Source: Rusavskia elegans
Taxonomy: Eukaryota > Ascomycota > Lecanoromycetes > Teloschistales > Teloschistaceae
Assembly: GCA_011316305.1 (NCBI GenBank)
Contig: SAUG01000006.1
Location: forward strand, 124,001-188,000
Direction of reading: 5' to 3'
Length of the DNA stretch: 64,000 nt
The position numbers and the translations under genes were made by a program. This document shows, piece after piece, positions 1 through 12,700 of this stretch; the stretch's first letter is position 1, and each line of letters opens with the position of its first letter. The notes below the pieces were generated by a model. It did no database searches. It had not been told where the DNA came from and worked only from the letters and a program-made list of their open reading frames with translations.

Positions 1-1037
1 GCCGAAGTGGATCTAAGCGCTCGCAAATTGATTGTTGTTGTCTAGCAAAAGGCTATTGACCGATATTAAACATGTTGAATCATTAAAGTAATAATGCGTA
101 CGACGTTCGGTTCCGGACTTTACGAACCTTTTATACTTTTCTTCTATGAAGATATTGAACAATACACAGTAGGAATAGGCAAAGAACTGAGGGAAGGTGC
201 GCGTTACCCGCGACTATGCAAAGGACCGATGAATGAGATTTACTCCTATTTCATGTTGATGGGCTAGGATTCGATTTCCCATTGGAAGTTGTTACGTCCA
301 TTCCTGGATGCCGTTGCCGGAATCATTGGCCATTCCGGAGCGATGTATTTTGTCTGCCTCCTAATGTTGGCCATGCAAAAGACTTGCAACTACGATTACC
401 TTCACAGGCTTTAATATCTGGAGTTTTCCGGGTGGACATAAGAACGAGTTCGGATGGCAACACCACCATTGCCCGAATGACATGGGAGACCGGACTGTCA
501 CGAATGCTTCCACCAATCTCGCAGTCAGTATCACGCGGAGATCTATATACTTGAGAGGAAACATCGTCTATTGTCTGGAAGAAAATACATGCAAACTGGA
601 ATTGGACGATGCGTGATTGCGGATATCGCGGCTTTGTTGGCGTTTAATTGTTTCAAGCCCAGAATTAAACGCTAGGGCGACAATGGCAATCGGACTCGAC
701 TCTCGGCAAAAACTCTCGAGATATCCCCTCAACAATTTCCTCGTGTAAGGGGCACTTTGGTAGGGGGAGGTATGTACTTAACGGAAGCAAGCATAAAATG
801 GCATTTGGACATTTATCACATGCAACTACAACTCGTCTAAGTCAAAATATGCTCTTATGAATGCATCTGCTGTTCAAGTCCCTCCAGCCATCTCTTTCTT
901 GCATCCAATGTCAAGCTTTTAATGTCGCACTCGAGGAGGTCGCTTCTACGACTAAGGAAACGCGCATTGAGCCTTCATGATACGCGCACACGTTTGTAGA
1001 TCCAATTTCTCGGCTTCAAAGATCCAGGTGTTGAGAG
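1..1037. other. Intergenic / 5' flank of the Spt8 gene
   Basis: No convincing complete gene is visible. An ATG-less open stretch on the + strand (about 360-615, about 80 codons, ending in a TGA after a Cys-containing tail) reads like part of a small secreted protein, but no consistent start and intron could be fitted. It is described under findings as a possible relict exon. The 200-300 nt next to the Spt8 start look like ordinary promoter and leader sequence. Confidence 0.5.
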
Positions 1038-3261
1038 ATGAATTCTTTTGTCGGCGAAGAGGATGATGCTGATAGTGGAGGTTAGTGATTGCAAGCCGAT
1101 GCATGGGATAATCTAACACTCTACTAGCCCTCTCACCAAATGGCAGCTCGGATAACGATCCTGAGGTGGATGCCGATGGGGATGGGGAAGGCGAAGCAGA
1201 TACTTATGGAGATGTCGAGAATGAAGAGGAGAACGACGACAACGAAGATCCCTTCGACGAGCAAGATCAAGACGACTCGCAGGATCCTTCTGGCGATACT
1301 CCCAACCAGGGACAACTCAAGCACCCCCCTACCTCCAACGCTTCATCGAGCAACAACGCAGCTACATCTACCCAAAACCGTGGACATCCTCCCCCTTCTA
1401 CGCCTACTTCAGCACTCAATCCCACTGTGCTGCTAACATCGCCTTCGCCTGCTCGAACGCCTTTGGCTACAAATGGCCTTGGAATTCAACCTTTTCGAAC
1501 CCGTCCTGAAGCCTTGACTGCTTCTGTCTACGACATCGTGCCCACGATTGCAGCGCCCCACAGCACCTCGATCAACTCTATTACAGCGACGCCGGATCTA
1601 CGTTGGGTCTTCAGTGGAGGCGCAGATGGCTACATACGGAAGTTCAACTGGATTGACACTGTAAATGGCAAATCTATGCTCACAGTTGCACAGCGCCATC
1701 CATTTGTTGATAGTGTTACTAAAGCTGGGGTGCTGATGAGCTATTGGGAGAATGAAGACTCGCAGAGTAAGCACTACTCCAAATTGGGCCGACTTTTCAT
1801 TCTCATACTTACCATAACCAAGCCAAAGCAACGGTGGCCGAGGAGGGCCCTTATCTCTCATCGGTGTATTCATTGGCAGTCCAGCGTGACGGTTTATGGT
1901 TGCTGTCTGGTCTGGAGAATGGTGGCATCAACCTGCAATCCGTTCGTCATGATGAAGGGAAACAAATCGCATGTTTGCGACAGCATACATCGGCAATTTC
2001 GGTCCTTAATCTGGCTCCAGACGAGCGATCGCTGCTCTCAGGAAGCTGGGATAAGAGCGTCGTCGACTGGGATTTGAACACCGGTCAGGTAAAGCGCAAG
2101 TTCGAAGGTGGTGGCAGCCAAATCTCAGCATTGGAGATTCGACCCGACTCTAATTTACCAGTTCCGGAGGTTACTGGGGACATCCTACCTCACAGTAGCA
2201 CCTTCGCAAGCAATGGAGCTGATAAACCTCTTTCGAATGGTCACCTGTCGAACGGGCTGGATCATGACAACAAGACCGAGCAGGTTGACGATAATGCTTT
2301 GGCCGATGCTCAAGGTTCTCCTGCAGACTCACTCTTCGGTGACTCCTTGTTCGGGGATAATGATGATCATGAAGGCGCGGCACCTTCGGCTGGGAACTTT
2401 ATTGATGACGACGATAATCCATTCTCCCGTGCGATTAAGAAGGTGGAATCTGAGCAGGACCATATAGACGCCGAAGGAGATGCTGAAATGCCTGATAGCG
2501 CCCCAGGCGCAGAGCCACTCGTGAATGGTGACTCGATTATTGCTCAACCGCCTGCGATTGTCAGCGACGGTCTTTCAACGAGCCTTGGGGAAACTTCATC
2601 TCTGGCGGTCAACGGACTGCCACATGCGGAGCGCGAAGAGACCACGGCGGATGCCTCGGGAAGTAGTGCGGCAGCGATTTCGTCCTATGCGGAGACGACA
2701 GCAGATACGACATTTCTAGCTGCTTCCATCGACGGCAGCCTTCGTATATGGGACAAACGTCGACCTACCCCGATCGCCAGAATACCGCCTCGAAATGTGC
2801 CACCGTGGTGCATGAACGCTTGCTGGTCACCGGACGGAAATTTCATCTATGCTGGCCGACGTAACGGTACGGTGGAAGAATACAGCCTACACAAAGGGCT
2901 ACGAGAGGTCGAGCGAAGTTTTAAACTACCTAATGGGAGCGGACCTGTCAGCGCTGTTCGAGCGATGCCGAACGGCCGTCATATAATCTGGTCAGTATTC
3001 TCCCATGCAATCCAATCTTCCGAGCTCACGAATAGAAGTGCATCTTACGACATATTACGATTGTACGATCTAGAGCAGCAACAAACATTTAAACATTCTA
3101 CAGTTCCTTTTCTGATCGTCCCGGGGCACCGAACGGGTGTTGTTTCCCAACTGTATATTGATCCGACTTGTAGATATATGATCTCGACAGCTGGGAACAG
3201 AGGCTGGGAAGGCGCCTCCACCGAGGTCCTGTTGGGATATGAAATTGGAGTTGGGAAATGA
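1038..3261 (+). CDS. spt8: SAGA complex subunit Spt8 (WD40 repeat protein)
   Basis: Spt8 is the WD40 subunit of the SAGA coactivator that helps deliver TBP to promoters in the nucleus. Proposed exons are 1038-1080, 1128-1766, 1823-2990 and 3039-3261, giving about 690 residues. The first exon encodes only an acidic start (MNSFVGEEDD). A long Asp/Glu-rich N-terminus follows, then WD repeats, including a unit around LSGSWDKSVVDWDLNTGQ and one around LAASIDGSLRIWDKRRP, with a low-complexity acidic insertion between them. The C-terminus carries PGHRTGVVSQLYIDPTCRYM and STAGNRGWEGASTEVLLGYE, which I recognise as the Spt8 C-terminal signature. The last intron (2991-3038) is 48 nt, in frame and stop-free; removing it restores the join HIICASYDILRLYDL. 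The call is firm; the exact splice sites are inferred from consensus and frame. Confidence 0.93.
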
Positions 3262-3941
3262 GTATCAGGACCAGACTCTGGGAAACGCCTGTCTGTGGGT
3301 TTCCACGTGGCAATGAAGTCCAATGGGCATCAAGGCGGGTAAAATGTTTTCTACGTGTTTTATTTGGCATCCCATCTTGTAGTCTTGGATACCATGGGAG
3401 TTTTGGTGGTGTCATGCCTTATACCCCCTAACGTACGGTGAGGTGTTTGCCTCACGGTTAGAGTCAGACATTTCGATCATCAGAGTAAAGCTTCGTTCCT
3501 GACTTGTTGTCTTCGCTTTGTTACGAACTCTTTCTGACAATCGACCGAACGATTTGCGATTCCGTCGGTGTTGCGACTTCCCCCAAGTGAAGTCGTGGTG
3601 AATGTTTGCCCTTATCACAACCTTTATTGTTGACTCTACTGCAGATCACCCATAAGGTCCGCGCTTCCGCAGCGCTGAATTACTGACTCTTTATCGTTGC
3701 TATTGTTGTGTAAGCCTTCAGCTAAGCATCCACAATGAGCCCGTTTTGCAGAGCGCTGACGACAAATAGCCTGACACTTTCTTGATGCTTTCATCGTCCT
3801 TAATCGCTTGCACCTCCAACAAGTCATCTTTCCCACGCTGCCTCCCGCATTTTGTTCGCTTGTTTGGCTGGCTACTGGGTCGCTAGATTACATCTTCAGA
3901 CCGCTGGACAGTAAACGAACTTCCCCCACGAAGACCTAACC
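3262..3941. other. Intergenic spacer between Spt8 and the DUF7918 gene
   Basis: This 680-nt spacer separates two + strand genes. It should hold the Spt8 3' end and the promoter of the next gene. Short ORFs here have no recognisable content. The last 130 nt before the ATG at 3942 are pyrimidine-rich, as is common for fungal leaders. Confidence 0.5.
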
Positions 3942-6317
3942 ATGCCCCAGCTACGGGATGTCACGGTGCATGTCACGGATGTTGATGGGAACGATCTGGA
4001 GGAATGGGGCGTGCAAAGCCTACGCGGCAACAAGGTCTCCGCCTACATCAAATCGACCACCGATATGCCATTCAGAATAACGGTTCAGCCGAAGATGCCT
4101 TACTTCGATGATGAACCAGCGTCTGGTGACATCTCCCATACCCAAGGAAGGGCAGGATCGGACGACGTTTATATCAAGATGGAAGAGTCTGGTGATGACT
4201 TGGTTGGGCAGCCTTCATCTTCTCGACCCTCTTTTGGTAAACAGTCCTTTCAGCAACTGCAGCTGCCTCTTATGAAAGATCAAGGAAGCTGACCATTTCC
4301 AGACCGGCGTGAACCTCGCTCTGGAGCTGATCCACCTAGAAGTTGGCAACGACGCCACAAATCCGGGAGATCTTCCTCATCAGTCGGACATCCTGGGAAA
4401 GGAAAATTCGAGAACACATGGCCCCCCTTTACTTTCCTAGCAACTCTATACCTTGATGGCCGGAAGAAGCCCGAGCGAAAGATTGTTGTCTATCTGGACC
4501 CAAACGACGAAGACTTCAACCCACCCACTGGTTTGGTCAGATTCAAGTGTCGTACCGTTCAGGGACGCGACGGCGTCCTAAGACAAAATGCGTGGGTGTT
4601 CAAAGACATCGGTATCGAGACTATGTTTAATAAGATAGCTTTGCGTGAAAACGCGGAAGACGCAATGGAACCAGAAGACATTCTGGTGGATGCCATGAAC
4701 ACCTCGAAACTGGCTGATCGACATATCGTCACAAGTGAAGAGGGTGAAAAGATCGGGCAAATCGTCGTGGAGCTTGAAAGAGTGAACCTCGGAAGGAAGT
4801 ATAAGGAGCGAAATTACCGCCCAAAGCATATGGAAGGCGATCGGGACGATGTTGATATGAGAGGTGTAGGCTCTGATGTGGTACATACTACCGGGTGAGC
4901 CATGTCCGCATCGATGTTCCCGGTTATGTACGCTGACCTTGCCAGTTTCGAGCATCTAAGGAGTCTAGATCAGCGATCTATCCGCTGCGTGGAATTCGAG
5001 CCGTATGTGAGAGGTGAAAAGCCTTGGGCTACATTTAAATTCTTTTATAGAAGCCACGGTATTTCTTGAGCATGCAACAAGTTATGGCTGCAGAATGAAT
5101 GCTGACAAGAGTGTACAGAGCAGCTCCAGAAGTTCAACTTTCCAGGCTATCCTCAGGACATCCACCAGAAGTCCCCCCGGGAGAGACAGCTACTCAATAC
5201 CACTCTGGCGAATCTGACCCCGCTGAGCATCGCTCATTCAAAATACAAGGCCTTTGTTTTTTCGAAGCCTGAGGAGCTCTGCTTTGAGACGCGAGTAAAA
5301 GAGGGATCGCACGACCCGACCAAAATTGCCCAACCAGAATACGAATACAACGACTACCGAGATCCCCTGAAGGAAGTTTCGAATGAGCCTCGACAGATAT
5401 CGGGCAACGATGGGAAGCGATCCATATCGACTCAATCAGCATCTGATGCGAACAGACGTTCTTCTGTGGTTGTTGCTGTCAAGGAGAGAACAAGGATTCG
5501 ACCCACTCACCCTAAGTTTGCCCTAGGTCCGAGGAAGCCCAGCTCGTCCAGCGTGTCGAGCATATCGCTCTCCGGATCTCCCCCGAGTTCTCCAACCGGT
5601 TCACCCACACAGCCTCCACCAGCAAATTCACCGACCGCGGGCTTCTGCCACCCAAACGCGAACCCTCAATTTTCCACCCACCGAGGCTCGGACTTCGATA
5701 TCTCCAGGACTCTTTCCTCCGCATCCTTAGCTTTGACCAAGGCTAAATCATCCGAAGTAGAGGGGCAGCTCAGGCCCAAATCCGCAATCAGCAACAAGGA
5801 CATCTTCCGTGGCGAAGCAAGTTCCAGCAGCGACGACGCGGACGCCGATGATGAGAAGGACGGGGATGATGAATCTGAACAGGGATCCTGGGAATCAGCC
5901 GACAACGACGAGGGGGAATTCACTGAAGAATCAGACAAGGAGAACAATCCATCTTCAGCAGACAACAACGACGCCGCTAGACTGCATGAAGAATTCAGAT
6001 TGGTGACTTTAGGAAGCAAGCGCCAACGTGGTGAAGGAATAGAGGAATTGGAAGAGGGCGAGATTTTGGAGAAAGACGAGTCGGTCATCAACATGGATTC
6101 AGGGAAGAAGAAGAAGACCTCGCCGACCCGTGTCTCACGACTTCCCAAACCGAATGGACAAACGGTAGATGGCAAAAAGGGGCAGCAGGCGATCAAACGG
6201 GTCAAACTGCTTGAGACGTCTTCGACGGGGGAAGGGAGGTCTGGTCAGCAACCACGGAACGAGAAGCCAATCGTGGTGACGATGACGATGGATGGTGCCG
6301 AGGACATTCAAGTCTGA
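3942..6317 (+). CDS. DUF7918-type fungal protein with acidic C-terminal tail
   Basis: Proposed exons are 3942-4236, 4303-4894, 4946-5058 and 5110-6317, giving 735 residues. Introns of 66, 51 and 51 nt all carry a GCTGAC branch site, and the phases close exactly. The N-terminal ~380 residues fit the pattern I know for DUF7918: an opening beta-strand segment DVTVHVTDVDGNDLEEWG, a middle block with LATLYLDGRKKPERKIVVYLD, WVFKDIGIETMF, and a terminal block with GEKPWATFKFFYRS. The rest is low complexity: Ser/Pro-rich, then strongly acidic (about residues 570-620), then Lys/Arg patches that could be nuclear signals. The molecular function of DUF7918 proteins is not known to me. A nuclear, chromatin- or transcription-linked role is only an inference from composition. 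The gene follows Spt8 on the same strand and converges on the myosin gene. Confidence 0.72.
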
Positions 6318-6714
6318 GAAGGGGTGTAGACGTATTATTTACAGCAGATGTTAGTTTGAACGATGGATGTGGAGCTCGAGGATCAGATGGGGAGACATGT
6401 TGGTAGCCAATCCGTACGAGGCAATTCACATATTTTTGGCCAGCGTTTCCTAGTCCTTGTGTAGGAATCCTTTTTCTCTCCACTTTCCCACATCCTCCGC
6501 ACGTCGATTTTGGTCCGTCCAGAAGTGATGATATGCTTATAAGAGTACAGGATATATTACCCCTGGGCAAAACAAATGCAATATAGTAAGAACAAGAACA
6601 CCCTAGTCTTGTACTTCATCCGTACCCAGCGCCCCCGAATGCCAAAAAGAATATACGCTGCACCCACAACACTTACCTTTTGTAACCACCCCTATTCACA
6701 CATCCACACAACCC
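6318..6714. other. Convergent 3' spacer (DUF7918 gene / myosin)
   Basis: This 397-nt region lies between two convergent stop codons. It should hold both 3' UTRs. It is AT-richer than the flanking coding sequence. No ORF or hairpin of note was seen. Confidence 0.5.
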
Positions 6715-9700
6715 CTACAAAAACCCCTTACTATCACTCATCTGCCTCTTAACCCCCTCCCCAAACACCGCCCCACTACCAACTCTACTCCTCGGCGTCC
6801 CCCTCAAACTCCCATTCCACTCCACCTTCCCCAACCCGCCCCCACCCTTCTCCATCCTCAATCCCTTCCACCCTTCCAGTTCCCGCTCCAACCGTAACGC
6901 CTTCTCCTTCTCCTCTCGCAAATCTCTTTCGGCGCGGCGGGCCGCAAGCTGCGTGCTCGCTTCCTCGGCCTGTAGTTCGTCGATCGTTTGGAGGAGACGT
7001 TCGATCTTGTCGCGGCCTTTGGAGACGTCGTCGGTGAGCTGCTGGGCCGTTTTGTCGCGGCGGGCGATCTGGGCTTCGAGGTCGCGGACCGTGCGGTCGA
7101 CGTTACGGACCGAGCGGAGGGATGCGTTGTGCGATTTCTCTTGGGCTTCGAGTTGGCTTTCGAGCTGTGAGGGGGATAAAAGTCAGTGGGTTGATTTAAG
7201 ATAGATCAAGATAGAAGAAAACTCACTTCCTGTACCCTTCCAGTCAGGAACCGGACGTCCTGACTGGCGCTTGAATATCCCTTTGTTTCCAACTCCACCA
7301 GACGGCCCTGGAGATCCTTCACAGTCTTCTCCAGCGCGGCTTTCTCTTTGTGCAAGTTCACGTTTGTGTCTCGTTCGGCGACCACGTCCTTCTGCATCTC
7401 CGTTGCAAGAGCATCGGCCCTCCTCATCTTGCCAACAGCGGCGGCGGCAATGTCTTCCTGTTGGGCAAGTTTCGACTTGAGACTGAGGAATTCTCGGTCT
7501 GCACCGGCGGCGCTGCGCATCGACGGGCTTTCGCTGCGAGATAGCTCCTCGAGTCGATCACCGGCTTCGTTCAGTCGGGTCTCCAAGCTGCGCTTTTCCT
7601 TCTGCAGCATTTCTCGTTCGGCGGCAACATCATCTACCGACGTCCGCAGATTCCGCACCTGGGTCAACAAGGAGACAATCTTGCTTTGCGCTTCGTTGTG
7701 AGCATTGACAGCCTCTTCTCGTGACGTCGACAGATCCTGCAGAGTCATTTCAAGTCGCGACTTCTCCTTCGCCCAGGTAGAGCTGTTGAGGACCTCGTCG
7801 TCCCACTTGGATCGAAGTTCTTCTAGTTCGTCGCGCATCCGGCTGTTCTCCGATCGAACATGGATAACATTCTCCCTCTCGATCTCGAGCTCGTTGGTTA
7901 GTGTGGAGAACTCGTTCTGGTACTTTCTCCGGGTCTGCTCCATCGACGTCTCCTTGTCCTCGATGTCCGTTGCTCGTTGACTTCGGTAGTCCTCCAGCTC
8001 GTGCTGAAGTCTCTTCTTGGCCTGAAGAGCTCCGTCAAGGTCGGCGCTCAGATCTTCAATCTTCTCCTCGAACCGTTGGTTTTGTCTCTGGAGGTCTTCC
8101 ACCGTGGCGTCCATCCGCTGTCGTTCAGATATGATGCTCGCGCACGTCTCTTCGCTGTCGCGCGCTTGAGCCTTCGCTGATTGCTCGGCCCTGGATGCCT
8201 TGAGAACGGCCACCTCGGCTTGTTCAAGCTTGCTGAAGTATTCGTCCGCGCGCCGTTTGTAAAGGCTGACAGTCGAGGAGAGATCTGCGCTTTGAGATGC
8301 TTCTGCGTCCAGCCGGATTTGTAAATCCGAGAAGTCTTGTAGAAGTTGGGAACGGCTTGTGGCCTCTTGCTCGCTGACAGCCGTGACCTCTCGTAGTTCC
8401 GACCGTGCGTCTCGAAGCTCAACTTCCAGTGTGGCCTTGTGATGCTTGACGGTGTCGTAGGACTTCTTTGCGTCTGCCAATTCGGCTACATTGCTGTTGT
8501 AGGCCTGCAGCAACGATTTCCGGGAGTCTTCTTGGGAACTTATCAGATCGTAGAGTTCTTCATGAGACTGCGACTGGACATCCCGAAGAGACAGCTCCCC
8601 TTGATGAAGACTTCTCTCCAGGGCCGAAACCTTCTTGGCAGAATCGTCGAGTCGATCGTGAAGCCGGTTGTTTTCCCTTTCAAGCTTCTGCACCCGCCTC
8701 ACCGAAGGGCTATCGTCCTGAGAACCGTTCCGCGAAGGCGTCACACGTCCCAATTGAGCTTGTAGGTGCCGGTTCTGCATTTCCGTCATTTGAAGCTGAT
8801 TCTGTACCATTTCCAGTTCTCCTGCCAGATCCATGCGCTTGTTGTAAGCAATCGTGTCAACTGTGCGGTCGGAACGCCCGGAATCATTCGACACATTCCC
8901 TAGATAGCGACGATCTGGCGTTGACGTGTTGGAGTAGGGCTTGAGGTCAGATCCTTTGCGGAGATGCTTGGGAGATTTTCTCGTGGGCACAATGTTCTGG
9001 TTGATTTCCTCGAGCAGCTGCCGCTTGGATGTGGTATTACGAGTATCCAGCTCGGCTACATCATCCTCGTATCTTCGCCGGAGTTCCGTCAGTTGGCTCT
9101 CTGCACGGTTCCATTTCTCTGTCGTTACGCGTGCGGCTTGCTGGGCTGCCTCTAATTGTCCGGTCAGGTCGACGTAGTCCGGAAGGCGCGGTGCCACAGT
9201 CTCCCACGAGGGTGTGGTCTCTATGGTGTCAGGACTGAAGACCTTGTGTAGGAGTGTAAGTTGCTTGCGAGACTCTGCCATCTCTCGATTTGCATTATCT
9301 AACATCTCCTGCATCTTTCTCGTGTTGGCTTGAGCTTGGCTCTTCAGTTGCTTCTCTGTCTCGACCTGGCGATGCGCCTCTGCCAGTTGGATATTCAGGG
9401 TTGATGAGTTCTTCTCGGCGTTGCGACTCGTCTTATGCTCGCGAGCCATCTCGTGGTTGAGATCTTCGACGTTGAGAGCCAGCTTCTCCTTCTGTTTCTC
9501 TAGGGAAGAGATTGCTAGTTGTGCGTCTCCGTATTGCTTGACCAAACCCCTATTCTCTTCTTCGAGTTTCGACTTTTCCGCCTGGATTTGAGCCATACGC
9601 GATCTCTGTGAGTCACCCGCTTTGGAATGTGATCTGGCGATATCCAGATTCTTCTGTTGCACCTTATTTAACAAAGCCCGGTTGTCGTTCTCGGAAGCAG

Positions 9701-12700
9701 TCAGACGGCCCTTGACTGTGACCAGCTCTCTCTCGAGTCGTTCCTTGTGTTGATCGTGGTGGAGGCGGAAGTTTTCGGAATCAGCAATGACTCTGGTCAG
9801 GTCCTGAACTTGGGCAACAAGACGGTCCTTTTCTGCATCAAGATCATCGAGCTGCTGGTTGCGCAAAGTCAGTTCTTTCCTCATGTTTGACTGCCGTTCT
9901 TCTGACTGGCGTGAAGCACTTCTCTCCCTCGCAGCTTCAGCTTCCAGTCGCGCTGTCTCATGCTCTGTGAAGCGTTCACGAAGCTTCTTAAGCTCATGCT
10001 GGAGATCTTTGCGGTTCGCTTCGGCCGTTGCTCGTGCTTCCATTGCGCGACGGAGGGTATCTTGCTGTATGTACAGTTCTTTCTCGATCGTAATTTTGGA
10101 CTCGTTCAAATTGTTGTAGTCTTCCGCCAACGCCGTCGTCTTGTGATCGGCCAGCATCTGGACATCATCCCTGGACTGCCGCTCACGGCTCAGTTCCGCT
10201 TGAACTTGGGACAATTGCGCTTTCAGATCCTTGATTTGTTCGTCAAGCATCTTCCGATCATTGCCGGCTTTGATATCTTCGGAGAACTTCGCGTCTAATA
10301 GCCTTCTGGCGTCGGCTGCTTCTCGTTCTAGCTGCGTCTTTTGTGACCGAGCGACGTCAATTTCGGACTGAATCTCGCGAAGCCGGTGTTGTATGTTATC
10401 GTGTCTGCTAGCAATCGAGTTCTTTTCAGACTCCAAAGCTTTCCGCTCGTTCTCCTGCCTCTTGGTATCCGCCTTCAGTACTGCAATCTCACTGTCTTTG
10501 CGTCGTACAATGTCCTCGAAGCTCGTCGATGTCGACGAGAGCTCTTCGAGTTCGCGGCGGAGCCGAAGGTTGTCGCTTTTGAGTTCGTTGCTCTGTTTTT
10601 GAGAAGCTTGCAAATCTTTTGTTGTCGTCGCAAACTTGATGTCAAGATCCTGGTCGGTCTTCAACAGCTTCCCTTCCAGATCCGAGATCTTTCTTAGCTG
10701 TAAACTCAATTGGCTCTGGAGCATTTTGTTATCTTGTACCAAGCCATCATGTGTTTCATCCTTCTGACTGTGCATTTGCTGAATGTCAACCAGCCTATCT
10801 TCGAGATCTGAAGCTTGTTCCAACAGGCGTCCCTTGTCTTCTTCTAGTCGGGTGATTATTATCCCCGCTTGCTCCAGTTGGCCTCGCCATTTGTCTGCTT
10901 GCTCTTCGGCTTTCCGCTTCGCATCAATGAGTTCGTCCATCTGATCCTCCAAGTTCTCTTGATCCTCGATTGCTCCAGCGAGCTTTTCGGTCAGCTCCGT
11001 CTCCCGATGCTGCAAACGCTTGAATATCTCTTCCTTATCTAGCGCTAGTGATCGTTCGCTTTCCAACGTCTGTTGTATTCGTTGTACTTCTCCTTCCGCC
11101 CGCCTCCGTTCGTCTTCAAGTTTTTGACGCCCATCGTTCTCTTGTTGAATCTTGCTCTCAAGTTGTTGGATCATTTCGTCTCTCCTTCTGACTTCCCCAG
11201 CGGTTCTTGTAGCGCCTAAAAGGGGCTTGAGACGGACAAAAAGTCTCCACCAGGGGCTGCTTGAAAGTTCCGCGTACGATCGAAAGTTATGTTGTATGAT
11301 ACGAGTTGCCTCGGCGCGATAAAGACGTTTCTGAGCAATCCTTCGTTGTGTGAATCCCCGAGAGATGGACTGGAATTTGGACACGATGTCGCGGATCAAT
11401 GCATCTCGTCGCTCTTCAAGTTCTGCAAGAACTCCAGCTCTGAAGAATACCTTAGTCAACCCAACCCGGTATATCGATTTGTCCAGGTCAAGCTTTTCCA
11501 ACATCAACCGAGCAGCACTCTGACCTTCCAGTGTGCCTCGAGGCATACTACGACAAAGGACCTCGTAACGTTGACGAAATTCGGAGAAAGACAATCGGTT
11601 GGGAAAGCCTGTGCGAGCAATTCGGATACCTTCAAGCACACCGTTGCATCGGAGTTGATCAAGAACCAAAGGAGCAATGAATTGCTTGGGCCGCTTCTTA
11701 TGGTTGGGTAAGATACAACGTACGAAATGGGGATGAGTTGAATGAAGCTGATTCATCAAGCTTGCGAGCTGTTCCTTGTGTCTTTGGGCCACCGTCCGGA
11801 ATAAGCCCTTTTTAACTCTGTTTCGTGCTGACCCAACAATGTCTTCCTGATCAGCACAATCCGCAAACAAGGCAGCAACGTGCATGTCCGATGATGCTGC
11901 TAAGAGCCTGGTGATATTGTCATTGAGGGGATCTTTATTCTTCTCGAGCCACCCTTCCGTAGAATATTCCACTTCTGCAGCATAATGAGTCAACACAAAG
12001 CCCTGAGCCAATCGCGATGGTCGATACTTTGGCGTCTTGCGTTCCCACAGCGAGTGCATTTTCTCGGTGAATGACTTGTCAGTGGCTTTGGGCATGACCG
12101 AGTCTTCGTCCAAACAGGAGAATATACCAATGGGATTCGGGAGCTCAATCAAGTCGATGGTCGGTTGGAGATCCTTGCCAAAATCTATGAATCTCCATTC
12201 AATCTGCTCCCTAGCATATTCTTCTTGTTCCAATACGAACATATGATGGTTGAAGAACTGTTGAAGCTTTTCGTTTGTATAATTGATGCATAGTTGCTCG
12301 AAGCTGTTTGTTTCAAAGATCTCGAACCCTGCAATATCGAGCACCCCGATGAAATGTGAATCATCCATGCCCATCCCATTACGGTCCAATTGACGGTTGA
12401 TGCGAGTAACAAGATCACCGAAACTTCGCTCATAAATGCCCTTCGACAAAGCGTCGATCGACGAACGTACTTGATCTGGCGTCTGAACCTTTTCCACCCA
12501 CTCTCTGCCAGCTTTGACCCTGGGATGCAGCAGTCCCTGTACGAATGAATCGTATGGCATTCCGAGTAGATGGCAGACCTTTTTCGCATGACCAGTTGCC
12601 TCTGGGGTCAAGCTTGCTTGATCGCCTCGCAGGCTCTCCTTCGTGATCGTTAGGTTGCCCAGGAGAAGGACTGCCGCCACATTTCGAAGTACAGATACTT

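Noticed and set aside
4533..4898. Apparent frameshift or stop in the DUF7918 gene at 4896-4898
   Set aside because: The TGA falls inside a good 51-nt intron (GTGAGC donor at 4895, GCTGAC branch, GCCAG acceptor at 4945) and the phases close, so the gene is intact.
5666..6205. 179-codon Ser-rich ORF on the minus strand
   Set aside because: It is the reverse shadow of the acidic Glu/Asp/Ser tail of the DUF7918 gene; GA-rich coding DNA gives Ser/Phe-rich reverse ORFs.
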